Source: Streptomyces alboflavus
Lineage (GTDB): Bacteria; Actinomycetota; Actinomycetes; Streptomycetales; Streptomycetaceae
Length of the DNA stretch: 64,000 nucleotides
Assembly: GCF_000716675.1 (NCBI RefSeq)
Contig: NZ_JNXT01000018.1
Span: 62,001-126,000 of the forward strand
Direction: 5' to 3'
How positions within the stretch are numbered: the first letter of the stretch is position 1; each line of letters begins with the position of its first letter. Shown one piece after another: positions 60,942-64,000 of the stretch. A program made the position numbers and the translations under genes. A model generated the notes under the pieces. It had not been told where the DNA came from and searched no databases. It was given only the letters and a program-made list of their open reading frames with translations.

Positions 60942-61718
60942 GTGGCGCATACCGCCATGTCTGGTACCGGAACGAACGCTCAGAACGATCCACTCCAGAC
61001 CGCGGTATGGCGGCTGCGCTCGCGCGGCTGCTGGACCGACGCGGCGGCGCTGCTCGCCACCCGAGAGGGCGCGGACGTCGCCGTCCAGAGAACCTCGCTC
61101 CTCATCGAGCGCTGCCTGTTCACCGGCGAGGGCTGGGACGAGGCCGAGGACAGCCTGAGGACGGCGGAGGCGGTCGCCGACGATGACGACGCCCGCGGCG
61201 CCGCGGCCTGCGAGCGCGGCCAACTCGCGTACGCGGCCACGGTGTTGAACGTACGGGACCGGGCCGACGAGGCCCGCACCGCGCTCGGCAGGGCGGCCGC
61301 GCTGCTGGCCCCCGGGTCCTCCGGGCGCCCCCTGCTCGACTTCCGCCGCGGCCTGATCGCCGAGCACATCGCGGACTCCCCACAGGCGGCTCGCGCCGCC
61401 TACCGCCGCGCCCACGCCGGGGCCACCGCCCACGACGACCCGCTCCTGCTCTCCTTCACCTGGCGCCATCTGGCCGGACTCGCCCTGCGCGAGGGCGAGT
61501 TGGCCGACGCCCGGCACGGCTTCGCGGAGTCCCTGCGGCTCCGCGAGGAGCTGGGATTCCTCGTCGGCACGGCCCCGGCGCTCGCCGCCCTCGCGGACGC
61601 GGAGCCCGAACCGGAGGCGTCCCGCCTTCGCGCCGAGGCGACCCGGCTGTTCCGGCTCCTCGGCGGGGTGCCGTCGTGGCTTGCGGCACAGCTGACGCCG
61701 CCCGCGCCGGCGGCCTGA
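60942..61718 (+). CDS. TPR-like helical protein of unknown function
   Basis: A 258-residue protein made of helical pairs with Ala-rich character (RGAAACERGQLAYAATVLNV, LDFRRGLIAEHIADSPQAA, AGLALREGELADARHGFAE), typical of TPR repeats. It lacks a signal sequence or membrane helix. GGGGAGGG precedes the GTG start. Convergent with the GntR gene. No partner is evident. Confidence 0.85.
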   Translation: MAHTAMSGTGTNAQNDPLQTAVWRLRSRGCWTDAAALLATREGADVAVQRTSLLIERCLFTGEGWDEAEDSLRTAEAVADDDDARGAAACERGQLAYAATVLNVRDRADEARTALGRAAALLAPGSSGRPLLDFRRGLIAEHIADSPQAARAAYRRAHAGATAHDDPLLLSFTWRHLAGLALREGELADARHGFAESLRLREELGFLVGTAPALAALADAEPEPEASRLRAEATRLFRLLGGVPSWLAAQLTPPAPAA

Positions 61719-61730
61719 GGCAGGGGCCAC

Positions 61731-61774
61731 GCGGCGGCCGACGCGGACGGTGTTCCCGTCCGGCGGGCCGCCGC
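61731..61774. terminator. Terminator between TPR-like and GntR genes
   Basis: GCGGCGGCC (61731-61739) and GGCCGCCGC (61766-61774) pair perfectly, with a second small stem inside the loop. It lies between two converging stops. Confidence 0.75.
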
Positions 61775-61778
61775 CTGG

Positions 61779-62657
61779 TCAGACGTCGCCGCCCGTGAAG
61801 TGTTCGCGCACCAGCGACTGGACCACCGGCAGGTCGCGGGCGACCAGGGCGTCAAGGAGGGCGATGTGTTCGGCCGCGTCGGCCACGAGGTCGGCGCGGC
61901 GGCCCGCGACGGGGCCCGACACCAGGGGCCACTGGGAGCGGCGGTGCAGGTCGTCGGCGACCTGGACGAGCTGCTGGTTGCCGGAGAGGCCGAGCAGGGC
62001 GCCGTGGAAGGCCCGGTCCGCCTCGGCGTAGCGGGCCAGGTCGGCGCAGGCCGCGGCGGCCACGGTCGCCTCCGCCAGGGGGCGCAGCCGCGCCCAGGCC
62101 TCCGCGGGCACGCTGCGGGCGAGCCGCAGCATCACGGGCACCTCGATCAGCGCCCGCACCTCCGCCAGCTCCCCCAGCTCACGCGCCCCGCGCCGGGTGA
62201 CCCGGAAGCCACGGTTGGGGACCACCTCCACCGCGCCTTCGAGCGCGAGCTGCTGCATGGCCTCGCGCACGGGCGTCGCCGAGACCCCGAAGCGCTCACC
62301 GAGGGCAGGGGCGGAGTACACCTCGCCCGGCGCGAGCTCGCCGCCGACCAGCGCGGCACGCAGGGCGTCGAGCACCTGGCCGCGCACGGAGGTGCGCTGC
62401 ATGGGCTTGCGCGGGGGCGGTACGCCGAGGCGGCGGGCCGGTATGTCCGGGACGGCGTCGTCCTGCCCGTCGAGGGCACCGCCGCCAGGGCCGCCGTCGG
62501 GGCCGCCGTGCGTGTGCTCGCCCCGCGCCGCCGCGTGCGCCTGCCCCGACCCCGACTGCCCCGACTGCCCCGACTGCTCCGGCACGCGCCCGGCGGCGCG
62601 CATGGCGGTCACATCCGCCGTCCGCGCTCCCGCCCGCTCCACGCTCGCCTCCCGCAC
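61779..62657 (-). CDS. GntR-family regulator (FadR/FCD type)
   Basis: Up to 292 residues. The winged HTH is RTSVRGQVLDALRAALVGGE, PALGERFGVSATPVREAMQQ and NRGFRV; the C-terminal FCD domain has EVRALIEVPVMLRLA and DRAFHGAL with His residues that bind metal. The first ~85 residues are low complexity, with SGQ repeats encoded by three 9-bp copies at 62552-62578. The GTG at 62657 gives the longest form; translation may begin closer to the HTH. Its target may be itself or the adjacent FhuF-like gene, but that gene has its own iron box. Confidence 0.87.
   Translation of the reverse strand: MREASVERAGARTADVTAMRAAGRVPEQSGQSGQSGSGQAHAAARGEHTHGGPDGGPGGGALDGQDDAVPDIPARRLGVPPPRKPMQRTSVRGQVLDALRAALVGGELAPGEVYSAPALGERFGVSATPVREAMQQLALEGAVEVVPNRGFRVTRRGARELGELAEVRALIEVPVMLRLARSVPAEAWARLRPLAEATVAAAACADLARYAEADRAFHGALLGLSGNQQLVQVADDLHRRSQWPLVSGPVAGRRADLVADAAEHIALLDALVARDLPVVQSLVREHFTGGDV
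62552..62578. repeat. 9-bp tandem repeat in the GntR gene
   Basis: Three copies of CCGACTGCC, the third with one change. It encodes the SGQSGQ linker in the N-terminal region. Confidence 0.8.
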
Positions 62658-62737
62658 TTCCGCGCCCCGTCCGTCCGAAACGTACGAGAAGCACCATAGG
62701 CGGACACGACCGCAGTTGAAACCTCGATCATGTTGGG

Positions 62738-62756
62738 TAAGGTTAGGCTTACCTGT
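62738..62756. promoter_or_regulatory. Iron box (DmdR/IdeR-type)
   Basis: TAAGGTTAGGCTTACCTGT matches 15 of 19 positions of TTAGGTTAGGCTAACCTAA, the known iron box of actinobacteria. It lies 30 bp upstream of the FhuF-like gene, so this gene is probably repressed when iron is ample. Confidence 0.85.
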
Positions 62757-62785
62757 AATCGATCGTGATTCGGTGGTCCCCGCGC

Positions 62786-63655
62786 ATGTCCGTTCCCACC
62801 CTGGAAAGCGGCGCTCGACGTACGGAGCGCGCTCAGAGCCCCGTCACCGCCGCCTACGCCCGCCTCACCGAGGTGTTCCCCGGGCTGCGCATCCAGGAGC
62901 TGGCCGAGGACGAACAGCCGCCGCGGGGCGGTGGCTGGGTGGGCGCGGCCGGGCTCGCGGAGGCCGGGGCCGCGTTCGAGGAGTTCCTCGCCTGGGACGA
63001 CGCGCAGGTCGTGAAGGACTACGGCCAGCAGGCCCGCCCGGACGTCGTCGCCAGCTTCGGCCTGCACCGCTACGCCTGGCCCGCCACCCTGCTGTTCACG
63101 GTGCCGTGGTTCCTCCAGCGCCGGGTGCCGAGCTATCCGGTGGAGAACGTCTTCTTCCAGCGCGCCCTCGGCAAGTTCGCCGTGCGCCCGGGCGGCTTCG
63201 TCTGCCTGCCGGACGACCCGGCGGCCACGCTGCCCGGCGCCCGCGTCGTGGCGGACGAGGAGGCGCTGCGTGCCGCGCTGCGGGCGGCGGTGGCGGAGCA
63301 CATGGGGCCGCTGCTCGACGGCTTCGGCCCGCGGATGCGGCGCCGGGGCCGGGCGCTGTGGGCCGTCGCCACGGACGAGATCGTCGAGGGCCTCTGGTAC
63401 GTGGCCCACCTGCTCGGTGAGGAGCAGCGCGCCACGACCGAGCTGGAGCAGCTGCTCCCGGGCGCCACCAAGCCGTACGTCGGCACCGCCGCGTTCCGCG
63501 AACTGACCGGGCCGAACGGCGAGAAGCTGCCCACCCGGGACCGCGCAAGCTGCTGCATGTTCTACACGCTGCGGCCCGCCGACACCTGCGTCACCTGCCC
63601 CCGTATGTGCGACGCCGACCGCGTCGCGCGGCTGACGGCCGACGCCGCGAGCTGA
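62786..63655 (+). CDS. FhuF-like [2Fe-2S] ferric iron reductase
   Basis: A 289-residue cytoplasmic reductase. The C-terminal cluster motif is C256-C257-x10-C268-x2-C271, as in FhuF, with a further C274. A Trp/Phe-rich section (LFTVPWFLQRRVPSY) is in the middle. It would release iron from imported siderophores. The iron box upstream supports this. The ATG at 62786 was chosen. Confidence 0.9.
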   Translation: MSVPTLESGARRTERAQSPVTAAYARLTEVFPGLRIQELAEDEQPPRGGGWVGAAGLAEAGAAFEEFLAWDDAQVVKDYGQQARPDVVASFGLHRYAWPATLLFTVPWFLQRRVPSYPVENVFFQRALGKFAVRPGGFVCLPDDPAATLPGARVVADEEALRAALRAAVAEHMGPLLDGFGPRMRRRGRALWAVATDEIVEGLWYVAHLLGEEQRATTELEQLLPGATKPYVGTAAFRELTGPNGEKLPTRDRASCCMFYTLRPADTCVTCPRMCDADRVARLTADAAS

Positions 63656-63890
63656 CGCCTCCCGCGGCCCGCCGGGCCGCCCGGACGGCACCCCCTCCCC
63701 GAACCACCCCTTCGTGCGCGTTTAATCGAACCCAATTCCAGCGTCTCCGGCGTGAGTTCGACGTATTCGGCGCTCGGTACGGCCCTCACCACCCCCTTGG
63801 CGTCCTCTTGCCGGAAAACCGCCTTGAGCGCCGTGCGGGGTGGGTCAGTATGGCGCCCGAACTCGCCCTACGCGACGCAAGGGACGCCAG
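63656..63890. other. Intergenic stretch at right end
   Basis: About 235 bp. A minus-strand frame with EYVELTPETLELGSIKRAR looks protein-like over about 30 codons but lacks a ribosome binding site and decays into low complexity. No terminator was seen with certainty. Confidence 0.4.
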
Positions 63891-64000
63891 ATGAGACTGA
63901 CCGACATATCGCTGGACTGGCTGCTGCCCGGCGGGATCCTGCTCCTGGGCATGGCAGTCGCGGTGGCGGTACTCGCGCGGGGCAGGAAGGCCCAGGCGAA
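63891..64000 (+). CDS. Start of a small membrane protein, cut by window edge
   Basis: The first 36 codons from the ATG at 63891 behind AAGGGA. A short polar start (MRLTDISLDW) is followed by a membrane helix (LPGGILLLGMAVAVAVLARG) and a basic end. The rest lies outside the window, so the family cannot be named. Confidence 0.6.
   Translation, partial: MRLTDISLDWLLPGGILLLGMAVAVAVLARGRKAQA

Noticed and set aside
63562..63792. Minus-strand small gene with EYVELTPETLEL
   Set aside because: It looks protein-like for ~30 codons but has no ribosome binding site and its 3' half overlaps the FhuF-like gene antisense.

Overview
The window is very GC-rich DNA with strong G/C bias at third codon positions, GTG and TTG starts alongside ATG, and gene families typical of Streptomyces: LuxR-type large ATP-binding regulators, MarR/TetR/GntR/PucR regulators, a DmdR-type iron box and a cytoplasmic contractile injection system. 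I read it as a Streptomyces chromosome segment. I see no rRNA, tRNA, CRISPR array, intact transposase or integrase. All assignments rest on reading motifs by eye; no database search was run.

Layout. (1) 1-2.7 kb: acyl-CoA dehydrogenase (cut by the left edge), SDR oxidoreductase and a MarR regulator. (2) 2.7-8.7 kb: a rearranged stretch with a remnant of an RNA methyltransferase, the last ~65 codons of a CorA transporter, a two-component system, a multicopper oxidase and a C-terminally shortened SgcJ/EcaC protein, bounded by two nearly identical 17-bp sequences. (3) 8.7-17.9 kb: metallo-beta-lactamase-fold protein, NAD-dependent epimerase, large LuxR regulator, alpha/beta hydrolase with a divergent MarR regulator, VOC protein, AraC regulator and a small membrane protein. 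(4) 17.9-25.4 kb: HTH/DUF2975 pair with a clear operator, secreted proteins, an FAD oxidoreductase, a I36-type secreted protein, a lipoprotein, and a divergent pair made of a 29-residue peptide plus secreted protein against a membrane-spanning HTH protein with an extracellular glycosidase-like domain.

(5) 25.6-47.7 kb is the centrepiece: a complete-looking phage-tail-like contractile injection system (eCIS). It has cap protein (DUF4255), AAA+ ATPase, a membrane protein with ChW-like repeats, a deaminase-motif candidate effector, a DUF4157 HELGH protein, then one long operon of sheath, tube, tail-assembly-chaperone-like pair, a 1139-residue Pro/Ala-rich protein with eleven [VI]QR motifs, second tube, LysM hub adaptor, spike, gp25 wedge, gpJ and gpI baseplate proteins, and a zinc-ribbon/transmembrane/discoidin-like protein. 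No tail fibre and no separate PAAR gene are visible, which fits the intracellular Streptomyces systems.

(6) 47.7-51.8 kb: polysaccharide deacetylase lipoprotein (apparently leaderless), cytochrome P450, TetR regulator and SDR, then a triple 45-bp repeat. (7) 51.9-60.8 kb: purine catabolism: XdhC, NCS2/AzgA purine permease, three-subunit xanthine dehydrogenase and a divergent PucR regulator. (8) 60.9-64 kb: TPR-like protein, GntR/FCD regulator, FhuF-like [2Fe-2S] iron reductase under an iron box, and the start of a small membrane protein.

The most interesting material is the eCIS cargo logic: the candidate effector, the DUF4157 protein and the long disordered protein share short signatures (AGNxAVxR and [VI]QR) that could be loading or processing signals.
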